A DNA stretch of 45,832 nt from a virus: the IMG/VR virus record IMGVR_UViG_3300048593_000261, positions 1-45,832 of that record; one strand, written 5' to 3'. Position 1 is the first letter of the stretch, and each line of letters opens with the position of its first letter. Shown one piece after another: positions 25,951 to 34,477 of this stretch. Both the position numbers and the translations under genes were made by a program. Under the pieces are notes generated by a model, which saw only the letters and a program-made list of their open reading frames with translations, ran no database searches and had not been told where the DNA came from.

Positions 25951-27993
25951 TTAACTTCTTTGTGCGAAAATTATAGCATATATACTTCTTAATTCGTCTA
26001 TAGTCGGTTTACGATTAGCTTTTGCTGCGAATGAATATATTTGTTTTGATACATCATTTAAAAAGTCTTGGCTGGGCATGGTTTCTTTAGAAATAAGTTG
26101 CTTTATAGATGCTTCTGTTATTTCTTGAAAAGGTTCGTGACCAACAAAAACAGATAATTTTAACTGTTCGAGTTTCGCAAATTGCTCCTTAGGAAGACTT
26201 CTCACATTCTTAGTCTCAGATATGGAAAGAAAAATTGGTGTTAGTATTTCTGAAATCTGATTCTGAGCATTCATGCCCCATAAAAACAAGTTAGCATCAT
26301 AGCCTTTTGCTTTAGGTAAAACTCTTTTAGTTTTTCTTTTGCTAATATCTTTACGTGCTAAAGGACGGCCAGCGTTGGGGTTTTTAGGTTTCTTTGCGGG
26401 CGAAACACCTGAATTACCCGGAGCACTCAGCACTGGCGGTTTTTGATATGGTAATCCTATTTCTTCAAAATACTCTTTGCCTAATACTTGTGATTGTAAT
26501 GCTATTTTAGCAATATCTTCTTTATGGTTAGCCTGATGAAAAGGACTAGCTTTTCTTGGAACATCCATATCTTTAGATCTTCTTCTGCTTTCGCGTTTAA
26601 GTCTTGATTGTTCAATATCGGGCATCTCCTTGAATCTTTCAAGTAGTGTTTCTTCTGACATAATTGATCTGTCTACAAGACTAATTAATTGAGTCTTAAT
26701 AGCTGCTTCATCGGCTAATATGATTGCGTCAAAATGTATGCGGGCCGGTTCTTTAAATTTCATGGCCTTTTGGACTATTCTAAATTCGTTGTCCCAAAAT
26801 TTCTTAACAGCTTTACGGCCATATTCAAGACGTTCTATTAAAACTTTGATAGATACATAGTTATTGGTATAACTTGCATTTCCGCTAGAACCTGTTACTG
26901 CGGCAGAAATACCTAGTCCTTGATAGATACTGTTGAGTACGGGCTTGTATTTTTCTTCACCTAAAAATTTATATACTTGACTATTGCTTTCTTGAAACTT
27001 TAGATCTGGACCCCAAACTAAATCGAAAGTACCACCGCCCGTATTGCTTGCTATAATATTTCTAAGTTTATTAATAACGCCTTCTCTTGGCACTATTTTA
27101 TGATCTAAACTACCAATTGTCCAGAGTCTAATATTAGATATAGCCCCATCTAATGCTGCCAAATCAGCCATTCTCATTTTATTTAGCATGGATATATCAT
27201 CTAGGATCGGGTGAACCATAGGATTTGCCCATACCAACCAATCATCTTTTTTGTAATGAAATATGCTAATCTTAGAAGAATCTAGCTCGGCTTCCTTTTT
27301 CCCGTCTTTAATTTGCGAGAGTAAATAATCTGGTAGATAATCCAAGTTGTCTGCGGCCTTTTTATCTCCCAAAAATTTTTCGTTAACTTTAATGAAGTAT
27401 TTTTTATCTCCATTAATAGTTTTTATATCTATTTTTATAGGATTTATAAATTCGTAAGACCAAGGTATTTCGCGTCTGTATATAGGCATTTCAGATATAA
27501 TGCTGTCAGCAGCCGCTGTTGATTGTTTAAACTCTGTTTCTTTTACCTTTGTAATTTTTGCAGTGTTTCTATGAACTACAACATTACCAATTCTATAAAA
27601 ATAATTTAAAAAACGTTCAGTTCTTTCATCGCCGTCAACTTGTTTATAAAAGGCCCGATAGAAATTTTGTATCTTAGGATCAGGATGAACAATTGTAACT
27701 CCTTGAGAAGAAAAGTCCGCCATCAAGTCTACGATATTTTTAATAATACCCAGATTTTCGTAAGCATTATTGCATTCACCCATAACCCGCTTTTGTTTTA
27801 TAGCGGTGGCTTCTCCGGGCCGAAAAGCTTCGTAGTCACGCCTGTCAAAAGAGGGCCTGACAGATATGCCCGGTTCTACATTTAGATACTCACGGTTATT
27901 ATATGCAGTTGATTTACTGAGTCCGCAGTAAGCATTAAGATCGTTTTCGTCAAAATCTTGATAATATTCGCAGTTATTGTATATTTTTTTCAT
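25951..27993 (-). CDS. Portal protein
   Basis: 680 residues, between terminase and protease genes. Features typical of portals include a helix-rich N-terminal wing (NAYENLGIIKNIVDLMADF), the beta segment EIPWSYEFINPIKIDI, the stem and tunnel region with LAALDGAISNIRLWTIGS, and a basic C-terminal part with AGRPLARKDISKRKTKR. It forms the 12-subunit DNA channel at one vertex. AGG precedes the ATG. A candidate promoter-like motif (TATACTCAATTA on the plus strand) overlaps the terminase stop just upstream. Confidence 0.87.
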   Translation of the reverse strand: MKKIYNNCEYYQDFDENDLNAYCGLSKSTAYNNREYLNVEPGISVRPSFDRRDYEAFRPGEATAIKQKRVMGECNNAYENLGIIKNIVDLMADFSSQGVTIVHPDPKIQNFYRAFYKQVDGDERTERFLNYFYRIGNVVVHRNTAKITKVKETEFKQSTAAADSIISEMPIYRREIPWSYEFINPIKIDIKTINGDKKYFIKVNEKFLGDKKAADNLDYLPDYLLSQIKDGKKEAELDSSKISIFHYKKDDWLVWANPMVHPILDDISMLNKMRMADLAALDGAISNIRLWTIGSLDHKIVPREGVINKLRNIIASNTGGGTFDLVWGPDLKFQESNSQVYKFLGEEKYKPVLNSIYQGLGISAAVTGSSGNASYTNNYVSIKVLIERLEYGRKAVKKFWDNEFRIVQKAMKFKEPARIHFDAIILADEAAIKTQLISLVDRSIMSEETLLERFKEMPDIEQSRLKRESRRRSKDMDVPRKASPFHQANHKEDIAKIALQSQVLGKEYFEEIGLPYQKPPVLSAPGNSGVSPAKKPKNPNAGRPLARKDISKRKTKRVLPKAKGYDANLFLWGMNAQNQISEILTPIFLSISETKNVRSLPKEQFAKLEQLKLSVFVGHEPFQEITEASIKQLISKETMPSQDFLNDVSKQIYSFAAKANRKPTIDELRSIYAIIFAQRS

Positions 27994-28045
27994 TCTAAAC
28001 CTAATCGTATTGATAATTGATTGCCGTACAATTAGGTATACTCAA

Positions 28046-30031
28046 TTACATGTAGTACCCGGAATTGTTTTCACCATTACTTTTAAACCATTCTGGTGCA
28101 TCGTAATCATCACCAGTACCCAATTTTTCTCTTTCTATAGGCTGGGCAAATCCGCCGTACTGTTTATATGCGTCTAAGAAATTTTCTTTAGGTTTAGTGC
28201 GTGCAGACATATTTGCCATAACAAGTGCGGAATAACGGTCTTTTCTTAGTCTGCCCTTTTTACCTGTCCCGATGATGTATTCGGGAGTATCCCATCTTTC
28301 TCGTCCGGATGGTGTTTGCATTACATTGATCATGGACAGTTCGTTTTTTAGATTTTCTATATTAAATATGCAGTCTTCGAGGGTATCGTATATTCTCCCG
28401 TTGATATTGTCATATTCTATAGCCATTTCTATGCTAACGGGATCATAATATGGAAACAATAAAACTTTATCTTCAAAATCTTTTCTAAGCCCGTGATTTG
28501 CTTCTGCTGTCCAATCCGCTTTGGCAAAATTACAAAGCTTGAGAATATGCAGGCCCGCATAATCATCAGTGTCCTCGGGCTTTTCCGGGTCTATAACGGG
28601 CCATATGGCGAGTTCTCCTTCGGCTAGACGGCCTTTATCATGTAATGCTTCTGCAATCGTTCTACCGCCACCCTGAGAGTCCATAGCGATTTCTTTACAA
28701 GGGAATATCCTGAGAAGATCTCTAATTTTTCTAGCACAATAAGAATAAAAATCTGTTTCGGTAGTAAGCTTTGAATTTAACTTCTCTTTATGCTGTTGCC
28801 TGTTGGTTGTCCAAGAATAAACTATCCTTCTATGGTCGGGACGAATTTCTAAAATTACTATACTGAAATTATCGACTTCCGATGCAGGATCGATACCGTA
28901 AACATAATAACAGTCTTTATTAGCGTATAATGCCGGTTCGAACAGTACAGGCCCGCTAGGAAGGTTTACTTCGTTAGAATGAGATACAACACAAGATTCT
29001 ATAAGAGTTCGCTTAAAAAATCCTTGAGAATCAGAAGAAAAAATAGCACCATATTCCATGTCGAATATACCCGCATGAACTGTAGCTTTTGCTCTAGCTA
29101 TCATACCTTCATCCATAAGACCGTCAGGTAATGAGCTTACGGGAATTCTTATGATTGAATAATGACTAGCCTTAAGAGCAGAGTGATTTTTATCTCCTAG
29201 CAACTCAGTCATTTTTTCGGGATCGCCCTTTGTGCTTATACGGGCATGATAATCTTTCCAGTATTTAGCAAAATGATTAAACTCATAATATGCAGTACCG
29301 GCTAATACAATCTGGTTCCCAACACTTGAAGGATCAAATTCTTCCTCGGGTGGAGTCATTCCTAATTTTTGTCTTCTTTTATGCTTTACTTTTTCGTTAG
29401 GAGAAGACGAGACGTTGGCAAAACCTGCTACAACTGTTTCAAAAATTTCGATAGGTATTGAAGCAAATTCGTCGGAGAGAATATCATTTGCTCTAGCCCC
29501 TCTAATTTTATCACCAGTTCCTAGCGGTAAACAGGTAATAGTGCTATTATTTATTTTAAATATTAATCTATCAGGATCTTTGTACGGGCCGCTTTCTTTA
29601 GTGCATAAACTTCTTAATATGGGTGCATTATTCCATATTTCTTCCATGTAAGAAAAAAGAACTTTACTTTGCCTGAATGCAGAGCCTACGATAATAATTT
29701 TGCGTTTAGGAAGAAATAATGCTCTGAGTAATGCATAAACAGACATAGTCCAAGATTTAGAAGCTCCGCGAGAAGCTATAATCATTGGATATTTTTTAGT
29801 CCATAATTCTTTAAGTATTACCATTTGAAATGGTAAAATATCTATGTTTAGAATAAATCTAGTTGCGAACCTAAAATAGTCCGGATTAGACATAATATAA
29901 AAAAGCCTCTTCATTGTTATTTCAGGATCTGGATCTTGAAAAACATAATCGAGAGGATTATATATGTACTTATCTGGCCTTTCTAGTCCAAGCCATTCAT
30001 TATCAAAATCATACCCTAGAATTTTTTTCAT
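28046..30031 (-). CDS. Terminase large subunit
   Basis: 661 residues. ATPase: P-loop-like SRGASKS at residues 87-93 and Walker B ILSDEFA with D187/E188, followed by the C-motif region (QIVLAGTAYYEF). Nuclease: YGIDPAS near residue 378, IAMDSQGGGRTIAEAL, and a third acidic segment around EDCIFNIENLKNELS. The enzyme drives DNA into the prohead and cuts the concatemer. The start overlaps the upstream nuclease gene by 23 nt. Confidence 0.93.
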   Translation of the reverse strand: MKKILGYDFDNEWLGLERPDKYIYNPLDYVFQDPDPEITMKRLFYIMSNPDYFRFATRFILNIDILPFQMVILKELWTKKYPMIIASRGASKSWTMSVYALLRALFLPKRKIIIVGSAFRQSKVLFSYMEEIWNNAPILRSLCTKESGPYKDPDRLIFKINNSTITCLPLGTGDKIRGARANDILSDEFASIPIEIFETVVAGFANVSSSPNEKVKHKRRQKLGMTPPEEEFDPSSVGNQIVLAGTAYYEFNHFAKYWKDYHARISTKGDPEKMTELLGDKNHSALKASHYSIIRIPVSSLPDGLMDEGMIARAKATVHAGIFDMEYGAIFSSDSQGFFKRTLIESCVVSHSNEVNLPSGPVLFEPALYANKDCYYVYGIDPASEVDNFSIVILEIRPDHRRIVYSWTTNRQQHKEKLNSKLTTETDFYSYCARKIRDLLRIFPCKEIAMDSQGGGRTIAEALHDKGRLAEGELAIWPVIDPEKPEDTDDYAGLHILKLCNFAKADWTAEANHGLRKDFEDKVLLFPYYDPVSIEMAIEYDNINGRIYDTLEDCIFNIENLKNELSMINVMQTPSGRERWDTPEYIIGTGKKGRLRKDRYSALVMANMSARTKPKENFLDAYKQYGGFAQPIEREKLGTGDDYDAPEWFKSNGENNSGYYM

Positions 30032-30482
30032 AAACTCTTTTTAATATTGAAGCGGCTGTTATGAATGCGTTGTTAGGATTGTCGCAAAACAGAAGCTGAA
30101 AACCATATTCTTGCTGTAATTCTAAAAGTACACGTATTAAATATTTTCCATTTACTTTTATGTTCTTTTTTACTGATGGTGGTATATCCGCATTACTTGG
30201 ATAACTAACAACATCGCTCATACTGAATTCACATATGATGTATTTATGTGGGAACGGTCGCATTCTTTCCAGTTCACGCTCGAATCTTTCTCGTTCTTTT
30301 ACGATGTTACCGGCTATTTCTATGACAGATGCCTTTCTTTCAATGCAAACAACATCGGGCATTTCTTTAATTGCGTAATCACCAGTTTTTAAGGTGCCGA
30401 CTTCCATGCCTATGCATTGTTGATACGGATGAAAGCTCCATCCTTGTTGTTCTCTTGTGTCTCTAATTACTGTGTATGTCAT
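30009..30482 (-). CDS. ERCC4/XPF-type nuclease domain protein
   Basis: 157 residues. D8-TREQ, GDYA (34-37), and IERK (residues 47-50) followed by RFEREL (66-71) are the core of the ERCC4 nuclease fold; D8, D35, E48 and K50 are the expected catalytic residues. In the canonical GDX(n)ERKX3D motif an Asp follows ERK by three residues, but here that position is Ile, with Glu next, so metal binding may differ. It may process branched DNA during packaging or recombination. It overlaps both neighbours by a few bases. Confidence 0.85.
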   Translation of the reverse strand: MTYTVIRDTREQQGWSFHPYQQCIGMEVGTLKTGDYAIKEMPDVVCIERKASVIEIAGNIVKERERFERELERMRPFPHKYIICEFSMSDVVSYPSNADIPPSVKKNIKVNGKYLIRVLLELQQEYGFQLLFCDNPNNAFITAASILKRVYEKNSRV

Positions 30483-31102
30483 AACGTGGCCTTATATTTA
30501 TTAAATGCTTGCGGCGTGTATATATCGTCTGCAAGCCCGTGAGATACAGCTTCTTGTGCCGACAACCACCAGTCGATTTTCGAAGAAACTTTCTGCTTGA
30601 TGTATTTTTTTATCAACGAATCTTTTTGATCTTTAAATTGTTCTGACTTTCTGAAAGATTGGACAAATATATTATAAAAATTATTTATTACGGATTGGTG
30701 AAAATCCATATATGATTTAACAACTTTTTGATTGTCCTCAATAGAAGCATATCCTTCATGTAGCAACCAAGAACAGTTGGGCATAGTAAGTATATAACCT
30801 TTATTTAATACGGCTTGAGGTATAATGGTTCCCATAGATGCTGAAAGTCCGTATGTAATAAAAATAAAATTACACGGAGAATTTTTAATTGCATCATACA
30901 TAGCCATGCCCGAATTTATATCTCCGCCACTGCTTAACTGATGTATTATTATTGGGTCTTTTTTCTTTTCTAGAATTCGCAATCCTTTAAGAAAATTCTT
31001 AGCGACTTCATGATCAATAAAGTCATTAAATAAATAGATATCTCTTTTTTCTATATTTATATCTATATCGATATCATCAATTATCTGGTTTTTTGCGGCC
31101 AT
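30479..31102 (-). CDS. ClpP-like serine protease
   Basis: 207 residues. SSGGDINSGMAMYDAI and GLSASMGT place the nucleophile at S89; CSWLLHEG gives H115; DWWLSAQEAVSHGLADDI gives the third residue (D177). All three catalytic residues and the ClpP fold motifs are present. It lies in the packaging module, where ClpP-like proteins often act as head maturation proteases, but a separate protease-scaffold fusion is also encoded, so this enzyme may have another target. Confidence 0.88.
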   Translation of the reverse strand: MAAKNQIIDDIDIDINIEKRDIYLFNDFIDHEVAKNFLKGLRILEKKKDPIIIHQLSSGGDINSGMAMYDAIKNSPCNFIFITYGLSASMGTIIPQAVLNKGYILTMPNCSWLLHEGYASIEDNQKVVKSYMDFHQSVINNFYNIFVQSFRKSEQFKDQKDSLIKKYIKQKVSSKIDWWLSAQEAVSHGLADDIYTPQAFNKYKATL

Positions 31103-31364
31103 TTTTAATTATCTCTAAAAAATGATAAGCGTAAGAGCTTTCTTTGTTTTTGATTGATTTGTGACATTTTTTACAAAGGCAAATTAAATTATTTTCATCG
31201 AATCTTAAGCCGGGAGAATCAGACCATCTAAAAATATGATGTATTTCTATTCCGCTTGCCCTTTTCTTTTTTTTGCAAAGCTGGCAAGTGTGATTATCTC
31301 TTTCTCTAACTCGCCTATTTAAGTCCAAATCTCTGTCTCTAGTAATTTTTCGGGGATTTGTCAT
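31077..31364 (-). CDS. HNH endonuclease
   Basis: 95 residues with the complete HNH pattern: C27-x2-C30, IHH at 41-43, NN at 58-59 and C64-x2-C67-H68. The Cys pairs bind structural zinc and H42/H43 with the second-half residues form the active site. Small HNH proteins beside terminase genes take part in cos cleavage and packaging in many phages; a free-standing homing enzyme is the alternative. It overlaps the ClpP-like gene by 26 nt and the dehydratase gene by 26 nt. Confidence 0.9.
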   Translation of the reverse strand: MTNPRKITRDRDLDLNRRVRERDNHTCQLCKKKKRASGIEIHHIFRWSDSPGLRFDENNLICLCKKCHKSIKNKESSYAYHFLEIIKNGRKKPDN

Positions 31365-32439
31365 GTTCTACCATCTCCCTAACTATATCATCTATTGTTC
31401 GAGAAGGTTTCCACCCCAGCTCTCTCTGTACTAGAGACGAATCACCATGAAGATAATCTACTTCCGATGGTCTTTTTAATGATTCATCTAATTTAATATA
31501 GCTTGCGTAATCCTCGATACCGGCATATTTAAATGCTTTTACTAAAAAGTCTAATACGGATATAGAAGTCCCGGTAGAAATTACATAATCCTTATTTTTC
31601 CCTTCTGTAAACATTTTATATATGCACTGCATGTAATCTTCTGCGTGCCCCCAATCTCTAAATGCACAAAGATTTCCGAGTCTCAGTTTGGGAAACTTCG
31701 TCTCGGAATCTATAGAAGAAAAAATATCAGTATCATTAAATTCAACAGACTTACACTGTCCAACCGGAGACCGTAAGAATTCCCCGATCCACTTTGTAAT
31801 TTTACGTGTTACGAATTTTTCTCCACGCCTCGGGCTTTCCATGTTAAAAAATATAGCTGAACAAACATTCATGCCGTAAGATTCTCTATAGTTACGGACT
31901 AAATGATGACCGGCCAATTTAGCAATTGCATACGGGCTTTGTGGAACCATAGGGGTGTTTTCGTCTTGATATTTTACTTCGTATTCAAACTCGGGTTCTT
32001 TACCGCTAAAGTCTCTAGCGGGAATCATTCTTGTGCTGTAGTTCTTGCCAAACATTTCACTGGATGAAAATTGCACAAGTTTAATATTCTTATCTGTTGT
32101 TCGTATGGCCTCTAGAATATTAAGTACCCCGAGTGCAGTAGCATTCCATGTAAATGCAGGCTGATCAAAAGATGTTGCTACGTGAGATTGTGCTGCGGCA
32201 TTTGCAATGTATGCGGGCCTTACTTTATTAACTATATCCGTTACGGAAAAAGAATCTGTAATATCTCCTTCCACGAGGGTAAAATTAGTATTAGCCAGAC
32301 AAGTTGTAAGTCTACTTACATTTGAATTGCTGGTACGTCTTGCAATTCCGTAGACCTTATAGCCTTCTTTTAGAAATATCTCCGAAAGATAAGATCCTGC
32401 TTGGCCCGTAACGCCCGATATCAATACATTTTTATTCAT
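31339..32439 (-). CDS. gmd: GDP-mannose 4,6-dehydratase
   Basis: 366 residues. Extended SDR family: GVTGQAG (9-15) for NADP, SSSEMFG (125-131) and YxxxK (Y170, K174) at the active site, plus the enzyme-specific SPRRGEKFVTRKI and RDWGHAEDY. It converts GDP-D-mannose to GDP-4-dehydro-6-deoxy-D-mannose, the precursor of fucose and rhamnose-type sugars. Presence amid packaging genes is unusual. It may supply sugars for virion or host surface modification; the next enzyme of the pathway is not in this window. Confidence 0.92.
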   Translation of the reverse strand: MNKNVLISGVTGQAGSYLSEIFLKEGYKVYGIARRTSNSNVSRLTTCLANTNFTLVEGDITDSFSVTDIVNKVRPAYIANAAAQSHVATSFDQPAFTWNATALGVLNILEAIRTTDKNIKLVQFSSSEMFGKNYSTRMIPARDFSGKEPEFEYEVKYQDENTPMVPQSPYAIAKLAGHHLVRNYRESYGMNVCSAIFFNMESPRRGEKFVTRKITKWIGEFLRSPVGQCKSVEFNDTDIFSSIDSETKFPKLRLGNLCAFRDWGHAEDYMQCIYKMFTEGKNKDYVISTGTSISVLDFLVKAFKYAGIEDYASYIKLDESLKRPSEVDYLHGDSSLVQRELGWKPSRTIDDIVREMVEHDKSPKNY

Positions 32440-33231
32440 TTAAATAGTCTCCGAATTTAATAACGGTTTATCAACAATTCCGTTATTATAAACAATTTCC
32501 TGTGATAATCTATTATATTCTTCTTCCATTGCAAGCCTGTATTTTTCTATTTCTATACCGGCTTCTTTTCTGAAATCCTTGTCTTCAATAAGGGCCGACA
32601 CAAATTCGGTCCAAGTTTTTTTTGTATCTTCTATATTTTTAACACGCTGGTCCCGAGTACCTTTAATATCCTTTAAGGCCGAAGCCTTACGGCTCATTAA
32701 ATCTCGATACTCGTCCGACATGCTCTTGAGGGATATTTGAAGTGCCGAAATTTGTCTTTCGTTTAAGCTTATAAAATTAACATCCCATCCGGACTTGTCG
32801 CCCTGTTTTGCCATAGATATATCATATTCTAGCTCCTCTATTTTTCTGCGGGAATCACCTTGAGATTTTAGAATTCTTTCGCATAAAACTTCGAGCTTGC
32901 ATATATCTAATATCTGCATTTCTTCTGTGTGAAAAACATCGTCCTTGAACTGGGCATACATTTTTCTGTAATGATAATCCAGTAGTTTTAGTTCTTCGTC
33001 TGTAAACTGTTTCTGTAGGTGCCCGTAGAATGGCCTGCCCCTCAACTGATACTTTGCCTCAAGATCTACCTTCTGTACGGAGGTTACTCCAATGTTGTTG
33101 TGGACGTAATCCGCTATAACCGCAGTACGTCTATTAAGTGCCGAGGCAATTTCTTCTATTGTCATTTTGTCCTTTTGGGACACTATGAAATTAATTTCTT
33201 CCGATGTAAGCTTACCTGTTTTTTTCGACAT
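32440..33231 (-). CDS. Probable terminase small subunit
   Basis: 263 residues. N-terminal helix-turn-helix (MTIEEIASALNRRTAVIADYV, about 22-45) for DNA recognition, then a long charged coiled-coil region (110-250) with EELEYDISMAKQ and EIEKYRLAMEEEYNRL. This architecture, HTH plus oligomerisation helices, and position upstream of the large subunit cluster fit the small terminase. It overlaps the sigma-like gene by 20 nt. A transcription regulator is the alternative. Confidence 0.65.
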   Translation of the reverse strand: MSKKTGKLTSEEINFIVSQKDKMTIEEIASALNRRTAVIADYVHNNIGVTSVQKVDLEAKYQLRGRPFYGHLQKQFTDEELKLLDYHYRKMYAQFKDDVFHTEEMQILDICKLEVLCERILKSQGDSRRKIEELEYDISMAKQGDKSGWDVNFISLNERQISALQISLKSMSDEYRDLMSRKASALKDIKGTRDQRVKNIEDTKKTWTEFVSALIEDKDFRKEAGIEIEKYRLAMEEEYNRLSQEIVYNNGIVDKPLLNSETI

Positions 33232-33679
33232 ATTCTTTGAGTATATTCATTATTTTTGTTTTGGCCGAGGCACTAATCTTTACGCCAGAACGTAGTTTTA
33301 AATAGGCTTTTCTATATTCTGCCGGTATTATATCATCTAATTCATTCCAGTTAAACATGTTATTATATTCAACTTTTTTTATATCAAACGTGAGAGGTTC
33401 CGGTTGCACTAGATTTTTCTTGCACTCCTGAGCCTTTGTTATATCTTTATTGCCGTTAGGTCTAAAGTATTTGTCCCGTTTGAAAGTTTTTAAACGGTTA
33501 GATATGTGTGTGGATACAAAATTCTCGAAAGGTCTTTTGCCATCCCATCTCTTATGTGCATCCATGCCCATAAGTATCGCCTCTTGTATTAAGTCCTCAG
33601 AAGTGTAATGGGCAAATTTGTACTTAGGAGCTATTGCTTTAGCAACTTTTATTATTAGGTCTATTTGTTCTTGTGACAT
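33212..33679 (-). CDS. Sigma-factor-like protein (region 2)
   Basis: 155 residues. YTSEDLIQEAILMGMDAHKRWDG...PFENFVSTHISNRLKTFKRD (about 25-70) matches sigma-70 region 2, the part that binds core polymerase and melts the -10 element; the DLIQE and F-x-x-F/V-x-x-x-I-x-N-x-L patterns are clear. The C-terminal half has no recognisable region 4. This resembles T4 gp55-type late sigma factors, which lack region 4. Being the first gene of the leftward virion operon, it is a candidate driver of late transcription. A TATAATAATA sequence lies just before the ATG. Confidence 0.72.
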   Translation of the reverse strand: MSQEQIDLIIKVAKAIAPKYKFAHYTSEDLIQEAILMGMDAHKRWDGKRPFENFVSTHISNRLKTFKRDKYFRPNGNKDITKAQECKKNLVQPEPLTFDIKKVEYNNMFNWNELDDIIPAEYRKAYLKLRSGVKISASAKTKIMNILKEYVEKNR

Positions 33680-33926
33680 AGTATATTATTATAGCTTCTG
33701 TAGAAGTAGATTGCGGGAGTCCTTGTAACTCCGGTGTGCCTGTAGGCATTTAAAAATGGAGAATGCTTACTCCTTGTAAGTCGGGTGATTCATATTGGGG
33801 ATGAGGGGAAGATTGTGCGTAGACCACCCTCGATTTTATGAGGATCTAAAGTAGTTTTCATTATGGCAGAAAATCCCCCCTAGTGGGGGGTATGTAAAAA
33901 TTTTTCAAAAAAGAGTGAATATAGGC
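33680..33926. other. Divergent intergenic region with hairpins and repeated loop
   Basis: No supported gene. On the minus strand two hairpin-forming segments, GGAGT-TACAAGG-ACTCC and CTTAC-AAGGA-GTAAG, place AAGG-type sequences in the loop; they come from an imperfect 19-nt direct repeat near 33717 and 33769. A perfect C6-TAGT-G6 hairpin (33875-33890) separates the two modules but has no proper T-run. Several very short ATG frames exist on the minus strand (for example a 23-codon one near 33863), without strong support. Confidence 0.5.
33875..33890. other. GC-rich hairpin at the module boundary
   Basis: CCCCCC-TAGT-GGGGGG, followed on plus by TATGTAAAAATTTTT and on minus by ATTTTC. It may be a weak bidirectional terminator or insulator between the divergent modules. 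Confidence 0.5.
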
Positions 33927-33987
33927 TTGCAATATGTTCGATATATGTTAGCATGGTTTGTGTTGATTCAACGCTGTTGTTGAGTCA
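33927..33987 (+). promoter_or_regulatory. Promoter of first early gene, with leader hairpin
   Basis: TTGCAA (33927-33932), 16 nt, TAGCAT (33949-33954). No palindrome upstream. A 9-bp leader hairpin TGATTCAAC/GTTGAGTCA (33964-33987, loop GCTGTT) begins about 9 nt after the -10 box. Confidence 0.55.
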
Positions 33988-34018
33988 GTTGTTTGGTTCC
34001 TTGTTAGGAGTGTTTGAG

Positions 34019-34270
34019 ATGTTGTATATGATTATTGTTGTAAGTCATGGCGGTCATGTTCGACGTTACGAAGAAAGTACGTTAAGCGGTGTCAAGTCAA
34101 TCGTGGACGGTGTTAACTGTACTACCCATGTCTACAGAAAGGGTGAGTTGATTTACGAACGTAAAAGAAACTATTCTTCTGATAAGCCGCTTAACATAGC
34201 TGGGTATGGCGAACGTGCCCAACTTCATACAACAGCGATGCGAAAACGTAGCTTTCTCAAGTTGAGCTAG
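34019..34270 (+). CDS. Small early protein, 83 aa
   Basis: Unrecognised; MLYMIIVVSHGG start, then charged and Ser/Thr-rich, ending in a basic RKRSFLKLS tail. The ATG at 34019 is chosen because TTAGGAG lies 8 nt upstream; a longer frame from 33953 would begin within the -10 box and cannot be translated from this promoter. First gene of the rightward module; presumably expressed immediately after infection and host-directed, inferred from promoter and place. Confidence 0.7.
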   Translation: MLYMIIVVSHGGHVRRYEESTLSGVKSIVDGVNCTTHVYRKGELIYERKRNYSSDKPLNIAGYGERAQLHTTAMRKRSFLKLS

Positions 34271-34290
34271 GCTAGAAAATTGAAACTGAT

Positions 34291-34314
34291 CGATCCCCCC
34301 GAAAGGGGGGATCG
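34291..34314 (+). terminator. GAAA-loop hairpin after first early gene
   Basis: CGATCCCCCC-GAAA-GGGGGGATCG, a 10-bp stem capped by GAAA. Unlike its relatives in later cassettes, it lacks a following T-run, so it may be a weak terminator or an RNA 3' end protector. Confidence 0.6.
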
Positions 34315-34347
34315 TGTGGAGAGGAAAAAAGTTCAGTGGGGCGGAAT

Positions 34348-34368
34348 GGGCCGACATTGTCGGTCTCG
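34348..34368 (+). repeat. Cassette palindrome 1
   Basis: GGGCCGAC-ATT-GTCGGTCTCG, class I. Gap to the -35 box 22 nt. Confidence 0.9.
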
Positions 34369-34390
34369 TGGCTAAATGTTCAAGTTGTTG

Positions 34391-34445
34391 TTGACTTATG
34401 ACGATAAATGTAGTAGATTGATTGTGTCGGCTTGGGGGTTCCAAG
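34391..34445 (+). promoter_or_regulatory. Promoter 1 with leader hairpin
   Basis: TTGACT (34391), 17 nt, TAGATT (34414). Leader hairpin CTTGG-GGGTT-CCAAG at 34431-34445. Confidence 0.75.
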
Positions 34446-34477
34446 CGGCAAAGGCTCCTTTTCTAAGGAACTTGATG

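Noticed and set aside
33953-34018. Upstream start of the first early gene
   Set aside because: The ATG at 33953 overlaps the -10 box; the start at 34019 has a good ribosome binding site.
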